A stretch of 64,000 nt of DNA from Sabellastarte sp. h YS-2021. Lineage: Eukaryota > Annelida > Polychaeta > Sabellida > Sabellidae. Below, piece after piece: positions 11,253 through 21,290 of the stretch. Within the stretch, counting starts at the first letter, position 1, and every line of letters begins with the position of its first letter. Under the pieces are notes generated by a model. It saw only the letters and a program-made list of their open reading frames with translations, was not told where the DNA came from and did no database searches. The position numbers and the translations under genes were made by a program. The stretch is from NCBI GenBank assembly GCA_964017235.1, contig OZ024931.1:138324033-138388032 (forward strand), read 5' to 3'.

Positions 11253-13300
11253 CTACAGTCTAAAAATATCACAAGCCATGTGTTTATTGTCACTAAGGGC
11301 GTTGTTAAGCTTTTGGTTGACAATTGTGTTCAAGTATTTGTCACCTTCTAAACATTCATTAATGTCAAATAAAGGGGCAAAGTTTTGATTATCACCACCC
11401 CCCTGTGTATCGTCATACTCCTGGTTTTCATGTGTGATGGTGTTACCATCTGCCACACTTTTCTTGAATGAACTTGGTTCATGTACAAAGTCAACATCAC
11501 AACTGTCTATTGCCGGTGAAACCTCTTTTATATGACATCCAGCCAAGTGGCCCCTCGATTTAGAGTTAAGTTCAACTTGGGAGATCAGTGGGTATACTTG
11601 AGGGTCAGCACCTTCAGCTGTTGGTTTGCTTGACATGACCTGGTGAACCATTTTTTGAGAAATATCATTGACATCACTAACATGGGGGGTTGGGTTGACA
11701 CTGTCACACCATAGCCCCTGTCTGTGTTATTTGGAACACAACTAGCCCTGTGAATGTGAGGGACGTGGGTTTTAACTTGTCGGCCCTGTGTCAATAGACG
11801 TCTCTTATTCCCTCTGGAGAACAATGCTTTGTCATTTTCTTTTTGACATTTTGAATTGTAAACTACTGTCACACTGTCACGATTATTTTTACAAGTTACA
11901 TTCTCACTTGGCAGTGCCACAGACCTCTTGTTACACATCCCATTCGGGTAACATACATCAGAGTTAAAAACATTGTCATACATTCCTTTAAAAATGCACT
12001 GATTACTTGACACATCAGATAAACTTTGTACACTGCTGCCCAGCTGACTTACAGTTGGACAGCGCCTACCTGGTTTTTTGTACTTTGATTTTTCTTCACC
12101 AAATTGCATTCTTTTTCTGGATGACTATGAAACCTGTCCTGAGATAAACAATAAGAACATACATGTTTCTGAACCCTCCCCCAACTTCATGATCCTTTTG
12201 ATGAGTGCATAAGCCCAGTTGAAACTGCCTGCAATACCAGGGCCTCCTGCTACTCTTTTCCCCAATTTTGTTTGTTTGGTACACTGTCCCTCTGGGCATG
12301 GGCATGCCTAAGTCTATCAATACGGTCAGAATCAAACCATGACAGGGACCCTCACTCCATCTCGCAAAGCATCACGGCATGTGATGCTTTGGTATTTGCC
12401 CAACCAAAATTAGTAGCATCCTCCATAATGTCCCCAAGGTATGCCAGCATCCTGTCCCTACATTTTTTATCACTTTCTTCAAATATGTTCTTCACAAACC
12501 CCTGCACAAATTGTGTCAGACTAAGTTGATCATAAGTAGTCCGCTGCCTGCTAGGGCCATCCAAAATGGGCTCGTGGGGCCAAGTTACTTTCTTTTTGAC
12601 AATAACATCGACAAGTCCCCCCCTTTTACATTTTACTTTATTGACATTATCGTTACCTTCTGAACACTGTTTTGACTCAAGATCTTCTATGGTGTGATCT
12701 ACTTAACGCTGTACACGCCTAGAGGACCTCAAAGTTGACAAAGATGGCAATTGCATATCATGCTCAGATGGCTCACTACTTTCTGAAATAACTTTGTTTT
12801 TTAACAAATGTCTTATCTTTTTTAACAACTCCAGCAGAAGTACTTAACTTGTGTTTGTCCTTCCTTGTCAGCTGGTGATCCCTTGATGCCGTCACTTGTT
12901 CCTCCATGTGATCCAGTCTGTCATTGTCATTGCAGTTGCTTGAGTATCAGGAGCTGCAAATCTGAAGACTGCTGTGCATCTGGGGCCGCTGCCAAGTCAT
13001 CTCCAGAGCCACTGAGGTCCAACTGACCTGAGGCCAAAGCCTTCTTGACAAGCAAGTCCTTCTTGCCAGTGGCTGTCGTACTGATACGTTTGGCTGCACC
13101 TTTAGAAGCCTTTGACTTCTTCTTTGACAACAAGTCCTGGTTCACCTTCTTATCACTTGATACGCCACTGTTCACAACATCAGAATGTTCTGAGTCACTC
13201 TTGTTTTTTTGACATTTTTTCCTGTTGGTGGATAATGCTTCAACAAGCATACAGTGCACCAATTCTTATTTTTTCCCATATTGATCAGTTTACAGTTAAT
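11253..13300 (-). pseudogene. Gag and Gag-RT linker of DIRS-like element 1
   Basis: Several short open pieces in different frames make up a decayed Gag. The N-terminal piece (13262-12927) is Lys- and Ser-rich. The core (12564-12352) reads 'TTYDQLSLTQFVQGF' and 'GWANTKASHAVMLCEME'. A zinc-binding piece reads 'WYCRQFQLGLCTHQKDHE' near 12210-12260. The Lys-rich and acidic linker (12109-11253) leads into the RT. The core matches the Gag of the second DIRS-like element (28.3-28.5 kb) and the solitary Gag at 61.8 kb, which gives the motif R-x-x-Y-D-x-L-S-L-x-Q. The 12.6-12.93 kb part is unreadable. The role is RNA binding and particle assembly, by family knowledge. Confidence 0.65.
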
Positions 13301-13892
13301 CTATAAATACTGAAAGTACAGGAACAACGCCCTGAGGATGACACAAATATACATATTAGGGTTGACCATCCCTTTGTACAAAACCAAACAAAGCCTGAGG
13401 TTGTCTAATAAGAACTGCACCCTGTGGTGGTTCCAAAAACATTGACAGTTCAGTTCCAGCTGTTTGAGTGCAGAAAGTTCACACAGTGCATGTAAACACT
13501 GTCTGTACGTACAAATCAGATGTAGTAATCAGAACATGTAAAACACTGTTGTATAATATTGTATAACACTAAAAATCGTCTCTTTGAAACAAACTAAAAT
13601 GCATAAAATAATTCAAAGTGTTCAGTCCACACAAAAACAAGACAGTTTCAAAATCATTTTCACAGTCCATTCTCATTACTGGCAGATTCAAAAGTGAGGG
13701 ACAAAGGCCCAGAATAAGGATGAACAACTAGGTCAGCAAATCAATTCGAATTTGTTGACCTGTTACTAAGAAGTGGGCTATTATTAAAGGACAGGCTCCA
13801 GTGTTAGCCAGCCAGTGTGTGCTTTAAGGTAGTTGCAAACCTAAGGCCCCAGGGTAAGGGACTGACAGGCGTGATGTCTGAACACCACTATT

Positions 13893-14013
13893 GAAAAGCT
13901 CTCAGTGATATTCAATAAAATCTCTATCTTTTTAACTTTTTCATTAAAGTAGACTGATTTTATCACTCTTTTTATTAGTGAACCAGATACCTAAAGTTTT
14001 AAAAGCTCCAATG
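13893..14013 (-). pseudogene. LINE A, middle fragment right of the DIRS insertion
   Basis: On the - strand this short stretch reads 'FKTLGIWFTNKKSDKI' followed by 'NEKVKKIEILLNI'. That is the segment directly preceding 'W..R.LSLKGKV' in L1/Tx1 RTs, and the LKGKV part is found at 8003. The two pieces are therefore adjacent in the protein but separated by the whole DIRS-like element in the DNA. It is bounded on the right by the repeat block beginning at 14106. Confidence 0.7.
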
Positions 14014-14105
14014 TTGTATCATACTTTTTCAGTTGTGGAACACTTGTATAACACTTGTGTTATATCTTTATGAACATTTTAACCAAGTGGGATTATTTCA
14101 CTTTT

Positions 14106-14136
14106 TACCCCACAGCCCTTAAGGGCTGTCGGGGTA
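14106..14136. repeat. 31-bp near-perfect palindrome at the edge of the 146-bp repeat block
   Basis: The arms are TACCCC+ACAGCCCTT and AAGGGCTGT+C+GGGGTA, pairing completely except for one bulged C and with no loop. It lies at the left edge of the tandem block that follows and could be a terminal hairpin of a mobile or amplified unit. Confidence 0.75.
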
Positions 14137-14670
14137 TTGTTTTCACCCATGGTGTCCGGATGGGTGGGCTGGCCGTCGAGCAGGCAGGCGGGCAGGCGGG
14201 GGCGGGGAAAAGTTTGTCCGAGCTTTATCTCAGAAACCATAAGGTGTAGGAAGTTGATACTTGGTAGCGACAATGGTTGGGGGGTGTAGGTGTGCAACGT
14301 CATGGTCTGACCTTGATTTGAACTTTGACCTTGCTGTAGTGACCTTGAGTTTGAAAATCTTGTCCGGGCTATATCTCGGAAACTGTAAGGTGTAGGAAGT
14401 TGACACTTAGTACTGATATTGGTTAGGAGCTGTCGGTGTGCAACGTCATAATCTGACCTTGATTTGACCTTTGACCTTACCATAGTGACCTTGACCTATA
14501 AAATCTTGTCTGGGCTATATCTCAGCAACTGTAAGGTGTAGGAAGTTGATACTTGGTAGGGACATTGGTTGGGGGTGTAGGTGTGCAACGTCATGGTCTG
14601 ACCTTGATTTGACCTTTGACCTTGTCGTAGTGACCTTGACCCATAAAATCTCGTTGCACCTTTGGGTATG
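14137..14670. repeat. 146-bp tandem repeat block (about three copies)
   Basis: The word 'AAGGTGTAGGAAGTTGA' starts at 14241, 14387 and 14533, so the period is exactly 146 bp twice. Each unit contains 'GTGTGCAACGTCAT', 'GGTCTGACCTTGATTTGA' or a variant, and several TGACCTT words. The block starts next to the palindrome at 14106-14136, after a G-rich CAGGCGGG run at about 14179-14205, and ends near 14670. It interrupts LINE A between the fragments at 13893-14013 and 15100-15690. An open frame on the - strand across it is a by-product of the repeat, not a gene. Confidence 0.8.
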
Positions 14671-15099
14671 TCTTTTGATGCAGATTAAACACTGTTAAAG
14701 TCATATTAGAATTCATTAGGAATTTTACTTTTACTACTTTTCATTGTATCAGATGGAATTTCATCAAGTGAGCCACAGATTTTGCTCCAACACCACACAT
14801 GAACATGCATTGAATGTATTACCACTTCTGTATGCATGGTAATATTCAAAACATCCAAACCATAATGTAGATGTTGATGCCAGATGTAGATAAAGTAAAG
14901 ACTTTTGTAATGTTTAGTTTACTGATTAATGCTGTCATCTTTTTGTTGAATTGACTTGTTTTAATACTTCATCTTTACATGCATTATCTTTCTCTTAGAC
15001 ATTATTTTCTCTATTTAAACATTGTTGGACCTTTGTATAATTGACAGTGCTCTGAAAGTATTCTGAACTTTGTACTGATACAGTACTTCTATATCTCAT

Positions 15100-15690
15100 T
15101 CTATATCCAAACATTTCCCTAAACTGTGGGGTACAGGCATCTCTGATTCTATTTTACCTAGATTCAATGTGAGACCTGATACTGAAATAATGCTAACTCT
15201 AAGTCGACCAAAAATAAAGCGATGTCATGTGCTAGTTGTGTTATTCGGAAGCTTCTATTATTACATGTTATACCTCTAACTTTATCATTTCCCCTTACAT
15301 TTATAGCTAAACTTTCAGTGACTAAAGTAAATAGTAGGGCTGATATAGGGCAGCCTTGTCTGACTGATCTCAAAACATCAAATTTATCTGAATAATAGCC
15401 TTATGTTGTCCACACATGATTTTATATTAGTGTACAAAATTCTAATCCACGATATAAAGGTATCCCCAAAATTAAACATTTGAAAAGAAATATCCATTCT
15501 ATGCTATCAAAACCTTTCTCAAAGTCAATCAGGGTCATGAAACTAGATATATGTTCGTTTTTTGCAAGAAACATTAAATCATCAGTGGTTCTTATTGACT
15601 CTCCAAGGAACCTTCCCTTGATGTATCCTACTTGATCTTAGATTGCATAATGAACATTCACATGCACTTTTAATTGAGGATATTTTAATG
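15100..15690 (-). pseudogene. LINE A, RT catalytic core part
   Basis: On the - strand, with stops and frame changes, the reading runs 'GYIKGRFLGESIRTTDDLMF', 'MTLIDFEKGFDSIEW' (motif A), 'SVRQGCPISALLFTLVTESL' (motif B) and 'QLAHDIALFL' (motif C, normally ADD; the first Asp of the pair is His). It ends with 'VSGLTLNLGKIE'. This is an L1/Tx1-type RT. Together with 13893-14013 and 7170-8003 it forms one LINE read right to left, interrupted by the 146-bp block and the DIRS-like element. No endonuclease domain was seen upstream. Confidence 0.75.
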
Positions 15691-16398
15691 CCAACATCCT
15701 CCGTTAAAAGATATAGCCACCCATTACCTTTATGATAAACCTTTCCATTACATTTCTACCATTAAACATGTTTGTCATTTTAAATCCTCCCAAGTAGTAG
15801 GTTCCATGTATTTGGACTCTATATTATTTGACTTGTCATCCCAAAGTAAAATTAAATAGCAATCCATTTATAACATTTTTATTGCAGTATCTTCTGGATT
15901 TTTGGTATATGTACAAGTATTTATGCTTTGCCTCACTGAGACTGTGTGAATACCTTTAGAGTTACATGAATTGATGGACCAATATCAAACATAATCAATT
16001 TATTTAAAAACACTTACAGAAATTGGCCGATATACCATCAAGTTAATTTGCACACAGACACCAAGACACCCATTTCTGATTTGGAGGTGTGCATTAATCG
16101 ACCTAACATTGTTGTATATTTAATATGAACTGTTGTCGTTACAGTTCTGCTATCAATTGTTTTCGATATGCCTGCTTGTCGATATTCTAAATGCTTTGCA
16201 AATACAGAAAAACATATGTCTGAATCTACAACTGTTCAACTTATTTTTATGGTTCAGCTAAATGTTTAGATTATTGTACCGAGACACAATGATTTTGTAA
16301 AACCCTCACATACTTACACCTGTGTGTTACTTAACCTGGTCGTGGTACACGTGGTTGAATTTTAAATACATTCTTTTACAGTCATTATATATTTTCAG

Positions 16399-17832
16399 AT
16401 ATCCACGGCAGTTATAAAGAATCAGAGATACTGAAGAAATTGATCAGGTACTTATCATGAAAGATTATGTATTGATGCATCAGCTTATGAATTTATTTTA
16501 AAAGCTAAACAACCGCATTAGAGAAAGAGGTCGCTTCAACTTAAATGCAGAATCAATAAGATCATGTAGAAGTATGAAATTAAAATACATTAACTCTTCT
16601 AGTTGAACTGAACACAAAGATCAACATGGTTTGTTCACATGTGTCCCTTGTTTTGGCTATTCCCATCAGATTTCTGTGGGAGTTTTAACATTTTATTTCA
16701 ATATTTTCGCAAAAAGCAAAATGTATCTTTTTTATAAGTAAAATGATGTTCTATATTCATCTTACTGCAAAATTACTATTTTTGTAACAGGGATAAAACT
16801 AAAAAGCCTTGGTTCAGCTATGCCTATGAAACACAAGGAAGAATCAAACTTGGTGTAAAGCCAGGATCAAGACTAAAAGTTGACAGTTTTCTATCAAATA
16901 CATTTAAAGAAGATAAAGATATCATTGACATTGAAGAAACTGTTGTCACAAGATTGTGCAATGATGTTTGGAAACTTGAAAAGGGTTCTCAAATCAAACC
17001 ATTTCAGTTTGTCAATGTTTGTGAAGACCCATTATCCAAGATTGAACAAATCTGTGTAGAAAACAGTGGTTATGGAAGCCTGGGGTGTTTTGCAAAAGAT
17101 GAAACAACATGCAAACTTTACGCGATAACGGCACAGCATGTATTGAGCGATGAACCTGATGAGAGAGATAAAGAAAGATATATTTTTTCAAGAGTGTCAA
17201 AGGGGAGTGGCCAGAATATGCAATATGAAACAGCTATGCTTTCCACTCAGAGTTGTGGCTTGCAAAAGGTGGGATCTTTTGGACAAAATGACTACATTTT
17301 AGACATAGCAATGATGCCCCTATCAAAAAGTTTAAATAATGTGGGCACAGTGGCATGCACAGAAGAATTTGCAATGGCAGCTAATGTTGAAGAAGGGGAT
17401 GAAGTCTTTAAAAGTGGTAAAGTGACTGGTGAAACAAAAGGAAAATTTGTAGGTCCTATCTGGGATTCCCACACAATCTCAGACGATAAAGGTTGGGGAT
17501 TTTTAGTAAAGAGTGCTGATAAAGATAGCCCATTTGCAGAAAAAGGAGACAGTGGGTCTTTAGTTTACTTGAAGAAAAATCAGCAGAAATATGCTCTCGG
17601 GATTTTAATCCAACTACATCGAAGCCCCTCAGGAGATGCGGATGACAAAATATATTTTTGCATGTATATGTGGCATGGAAAAACAGCTTTAGAAAAACAA
17701 TTCAGAGTTAACCTCAAACTTTATGGTGGCCTTTCTTTTGAAAAGTTTCCAGGGAAAACTTTCTTCTCTCATGATGATATTGAGAAAACACATTGTAGGT
17801 GTAACAAGAAGAGACCACATTCGATTGGTTGA
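16399..17832 (+). CDS. Chymotrypsin-fold serine protease-like protein (partial, at least two exons)
   Basis: Exon 16399-16447 is preceded by 'TATATTTTCAG' and followed by GTACTT. The intron is 16448-16790, ending TTTTTGTAACAG. Exon 16791-17829 carries the rest, with a TGA at 17830-17832. The splice joins in phase to give 'SEILKKLIRDKTKKPWFSY'. The C-terminal part is a trypsin-like domain: His in 'AITAQHVLSDE' (about 17137), Asp in 'DYILDIAMMPL' (about 17302) and Ser in 'EKGDSGSLVYL' (about 17551). The spacing of about 55 and 83 residues suits the chymotrypsin fold. The reading is uninterrupted for about 360 residues, unlike every mobile-element gene here, so selection is likely. It lacks the usual S1A disulphide pattern and looks intracellular. 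No signal peptide or start codon was found, and more 5' exons are expected. I cannot name the family more closely. Confidence 0.75.
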
Positions 17833-18354
17833 CAGGAAGAGAACATTTTATTGAACATTTTGCTCTATTCAGTAGAACTTGAATCAACTACTCAATACGA
17901 AAATCTGCCAAAATGTTAAATTATGTTTTCCAACACTCCAGCAAGTACTTTCTGGCCATGATAAAATGACAAAAGTGAGTTTAAAGTCCTATTAAGCCTT
18001 ATACATCAATCTACATGATTATTTCTCTCCCCATTGTCAAATATATTTGCAGGTTTTCAAAAAATATGTTTTCAAAAAAATTATTTTTTGATCTGCCCAA
18101 AATTGAAATATGTAAAAGAGTTAAAGAACTTGATGTTGGTAGATCTGGATACCACAAACAAGTGTATTTTGTGTTGATAAACTACTAAACGAAATAATCA
18201 GTATCACTTTTTGAAGGGGTTGATGACATGGACACAGCAGTATGATGGCGACTTTAACAAAAGGTTTAACCGAAAATGTGTACATTCTTTTATCTTTAAT
18301 ACATTTCATAAGAGATTGAGTTCAGTTTTTGTTGCAATATTAATATTAATGTTT
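17833..18354. other. 3' flank of the protease gene
   Basis: AT-rich sequence holding the presumed 3' UTR. No clear AATAAA signal stands close to the stop and no other gene is seen. Confidence 0.3.
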
Positions 18355-18575
18355 ATACGGAAGAGTATTAGTGCCACAGGGAAAATGGTTTTTAATTGTC
18401 GTCTTGGTATCTCAACATGTTGAGTGACTATCTCAACATGTTCACTTAATATCTCAACATGTTGACTTATTTTCTCAACATGTTGACTTAAAATGTAGAC
18501 AAATTATCAATCCACAATCTCAACATGTTGAATTTGTGACTTTGTATGTTGAGTTAGTATCTCAACTGGCATGAT
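18355..18575. mobile_element. Palindromic-minisatellite MITE, copy 2
   Basis: It begins 'CGGAAGAGTATTAGTGCCAC', matching the left end of the element at 6831, then has an A/T run, 'AATTGTCG' and about eight units around 'TATCTCAACATGTTGA'. The matching inverted right end is not visible, so this copy is probably 3'-truncated near 18575. Confidence 0.65.
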
Positions 18576-20172
18576 TCCCTGACATACTTAAAATTGTCAT
18601 AAAAGAAGCAATACATCACATTCAAAATTAACTACTTTGCTACTTTGCATCTAAAATCAACTGCACCTCGGATTCCCTTTGTAAAAGGAAGATTAAAGCA
18701 CTACAAGAGTCCATTTAGAATTCAGCTAAAATCTTTCATTAGCAAATAACTGCATGTTTAGAATTTTATGATGCATGTATTCACGAAAGTGTTGTAACAT
18801 ATGCATGAACATTTACACTTAAAGTGTTTGTGAAGTTGCATTACTTTGCATATATTGATGAAACTCCTCCATTTTCCCATTTTGTTTCTTGCATATACAA
18901 AACTAGCAATGACCCATTACAGATTATTAATGATATGTCTCAATATAATTATAACACTGATGCATACTGTTGTACATATAAAAATGCTCCTTATTTTTCA
19001 TATTTTCAGGTGTGATTTTACAGACACCATTTTCATTGATTGGATTAGAATATTTTATTATGTAGGCAGTACTAACACTAACACAATCTTGTGAACGAAA
19101 TCAAATATCCATATTTTGGAGTGAAGATCCCTATATAAATTTTGCAAGACTATTGAATTGAAAAAAGCCCCAAAGTGCTTGAATAATTCAACATATATAT
19201 ACATATAACATATATATACATATATACATATATCGTTCACAGTTACAATTGAATGCTTTATTATTTGTCTCTTGTTTTACTGGTCTTTACAGTTTGTGTA
19301 TGTGCTTGTGTATTGATTTGCTATACACAAGTTTACTCAAAAAATTAAAAAGGAATTTTTTGTGGATTTAAATTTAACAAGTTTTTGTTGTACATAGCAA
19401 ATTTTGAAATGCTGGGATTTTTAATGGTTTGTGACCAAACCTGTAATTACATATTGCTTTGGTTTCATCCAGTGACATCAGCTTGTGAACAAAAATGAAT
19501 ATTGGTACTAAGTTACTCTTATAAAGCGTTTATTATCTTTAAATATTTCTGTGATGAAACATATTTACATATTTACATTTACATTTAACTGTTTTAAATA
19601 ATATTTTGTATTTAGTATGTCTTTAAGTCTATCATAAGGATTTTTAATTATATCATTTGGTATTAAACAATGCTTTTTAATAATGTGTTTAATTGAGATC
19701 TTTGTGTAATCTTCTGAATATTCCAAAAGTACTGTTTTACAATATCTTTTAAGGAGGAATTAATATGAGCTTATCTTGGACAGTAAAAATCTACATTAAA
19801 CTCTTCAGTGGAAACTAACTATTATAAAAAATATTAAGTCGTATTGTCATAAGTTGTTGTATTATATTAATTAGCTCGCCATATAGTAAACTTGTTTCAG
19901 GGTAAAGTATTATATTTGTTCACTGTATAGTAAACTGGTATCAGGGTAAAGTGATCTTTTTTACTGTAGCCTTACTCAGTTTTATAGAAATTCTAGTTAA
20001 GTGGAAGTACTTTTGTTGATTTACAATTATCTTAAAAAAATTAAATTAAAATTAATTGTATATCTTAAGATTGTACTTTAGTAATGTTTTTATCAAAACT
20101 GATTGATATTAAGGTTATGTACCAATTCCTTTATTTTTCAAGATTTTTTGTATGGTAACAATTAATGAAAGT
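18576..20172. other. AT-rich intergenic DNA
   Basis: No gene recognised. 'ACAAAACTAGCAATGACC' at about 18897 recurs at about 22579, each followed by a similar ATTAATG stretch, so a short dispersed repeat is present. TATATACATA microsatellite lies at 19192-19235. 'AGTAAACTTG(T/G)TTCAGGGTAAAGT' is duplicated locally near 19887 and 19930. Confidence 0.4.
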
Positions 20173-21290
20173 GGGGCATTATTCACTAAACCCTCTTTAT
20201 TTGTAAGGTCCCTTTATTAAAGGAAGGTGAAAAATCTCCTTAGGTAAGGTGGTCTTTAAACTTCTATTCCCCAAACCTCTTTTATGGTTTCTTTACCAAA
20301 GGGGACTTTAAATAAAGGATCTTTTATTAAAGGAGTGCATTCAGTCATCTGATTCGTTAAAATGTTTGTTCACAAATGCCCTTTTATCTTTCCCTTACTT
20401 TTGTATCTTGTTATTTCCATATTAATTATTGAGTATAATACCAATGTTATGATATGTTTTCTATTGCTGCTTATTATTTTATATTTGAAGAAGTAAATAC
20501 CTAATTTTTAAAGATTTTGATAATAGATAACACATAGTGGTAATAGTCACTTTTCATACAGATATTGTGACACTCACATCAAATACATTTTCAGTGGGTT
20601 TGATGACACATCAACGAAATATATCATAAATTTCAAAGAAGAAAGTATGGTGATCTAATGATATGGTATGGAGAAAAAAGGTGTAGAAATGTTTTTTTAT
20701 TATTTATTACAAATATCATTTCACAAATTACCTCAATTTTTACTTAAAAAGTCAAACCACCCAAAATCCCCTTTATGATAAAGGTAGTCACACAGTAACC
20801 TCGAAAGTTAAGGGAAGGATTTTTTAATAAAGGGATGTTGTTAAATATCAAAATTAAAGATTTCCTCAAAAGTTATGGATTTCCCAGATTTTTAAGGTTT
20901 CCTTAAATTCAAGGAAAGAAAGTTAGGATCCCATGTTTTGGGGATGTTTAATGAATACCATAATGACGGAAAGAGAATTTATTTATTTGGGGTTTTACGT
21001 CACTTTCAACACTGTACAGGTCATATCACGACGGGCAGTTGGTAGGGCAGAGGAAACCAGTACATACAGTTCGCTAGAGTTGTGTCCTTTAAACTGCCAG
21101 CTAACGGCAAGCAACTACCAGCTTTCCCACTTAAGGCCGTGACGGGATCAAACCCCGGCCTCAGAGGTGGGAGGCAAGAGTGTTACCACTCTGCCACCGT
21201 GGCCCCAACGGAAGGAGCAAGAAATAAAGGAAATCCTTACTTTTTAAGGGTTCCTTGGAATAAAGGAGGTTTAGTGAATACGGGCCCATG
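20173..21290. mobile_element. 1.1-kb foldback/MITE element with nested SINE
   Basis: The left end 'GGGGCATTATTCACTAAACC' is matched by the inverted right end, which reads 'GGGCCCGTATTCACTAAACC' on the other strand. Homology continues inward with 'CTCTTTATT'/'TCCTTTATT'. The interior consists of many short inverted variants of CCTTTATTAAAGG and AAGGAAA. There is no open reading frame of note. A tRNA-derived SINE sits inside near the right end. By form it is a non-autonomous TIR element. Confidence 0.75.
20975..21207 (-). mobile_element. tRNA-derived SINE inside the foldback element
   Basis: Read on the - strand, the head has 'GTGGCAGAGTGGTAACACTC' (A box) and 'GGGGTTTGATCCCG' (B box) at tRNA spacing. 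A body follows, with 'CTGGTTTCCTCTGCC' and the tail 'GTGACGTAAAACCCC' and AAATAAATAAATT. The A/T-rich 3' tail lies at about 20975-20990. The boxes are better preserved than in the other SINEs here, so it may be younger. Its family differs from the 4.5/5.1-kb SINEs. Confidence 0.75.

Larger units (their letters stand above)
8003..13868 (-). mobile_element. DIRS-like tyrosine-recombinase retrotransposon 1
   Basis: About 5.9 kb, running leftward, in the order Gag (11.25-13.3 kb), RT plus RNase H (9.55-11.2 kb), tyrosine recombinase (8.5-9.5 kb). The bounds come from two independent signs. First, an L1/Tx1 LINE reading frame is interrupted at 8003 and resumes at about 13893. Second, 'CAGTCCCT' near 8006 is followed by C-rich sequence and CTAGG, and an inverted counterpart lies at about 13851-13864. 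There are no LTRs and no DDE integrase, as expected for this order. No methyltransferase domain is visible between RNase H and recombinase. All three coding parts carry frameshifts, so the copy is dead. Confidence 0.85.

Noticed and set aside
8500..13300. LTR retrotransposon or retrovirus-like element
   Set aside because: There are no LTRs, protease or DDE integrase. The recombinase is of the tyrosine type with HxxR, HG.W and Tyr motifs, which is the DIRS-like order.
14055..14483. Open frames on both strands in the 146-bp repeat block
   Set aside because: Both frames follow the tandem repeat and the G-rich run. No domain, and they are interrupted outside the repeats.
20975..21207. Functional tRNA gene
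   Set aside because: A and B boxes are present, but the cloverleaf does not close, and a SINE body and A/T tail follow.
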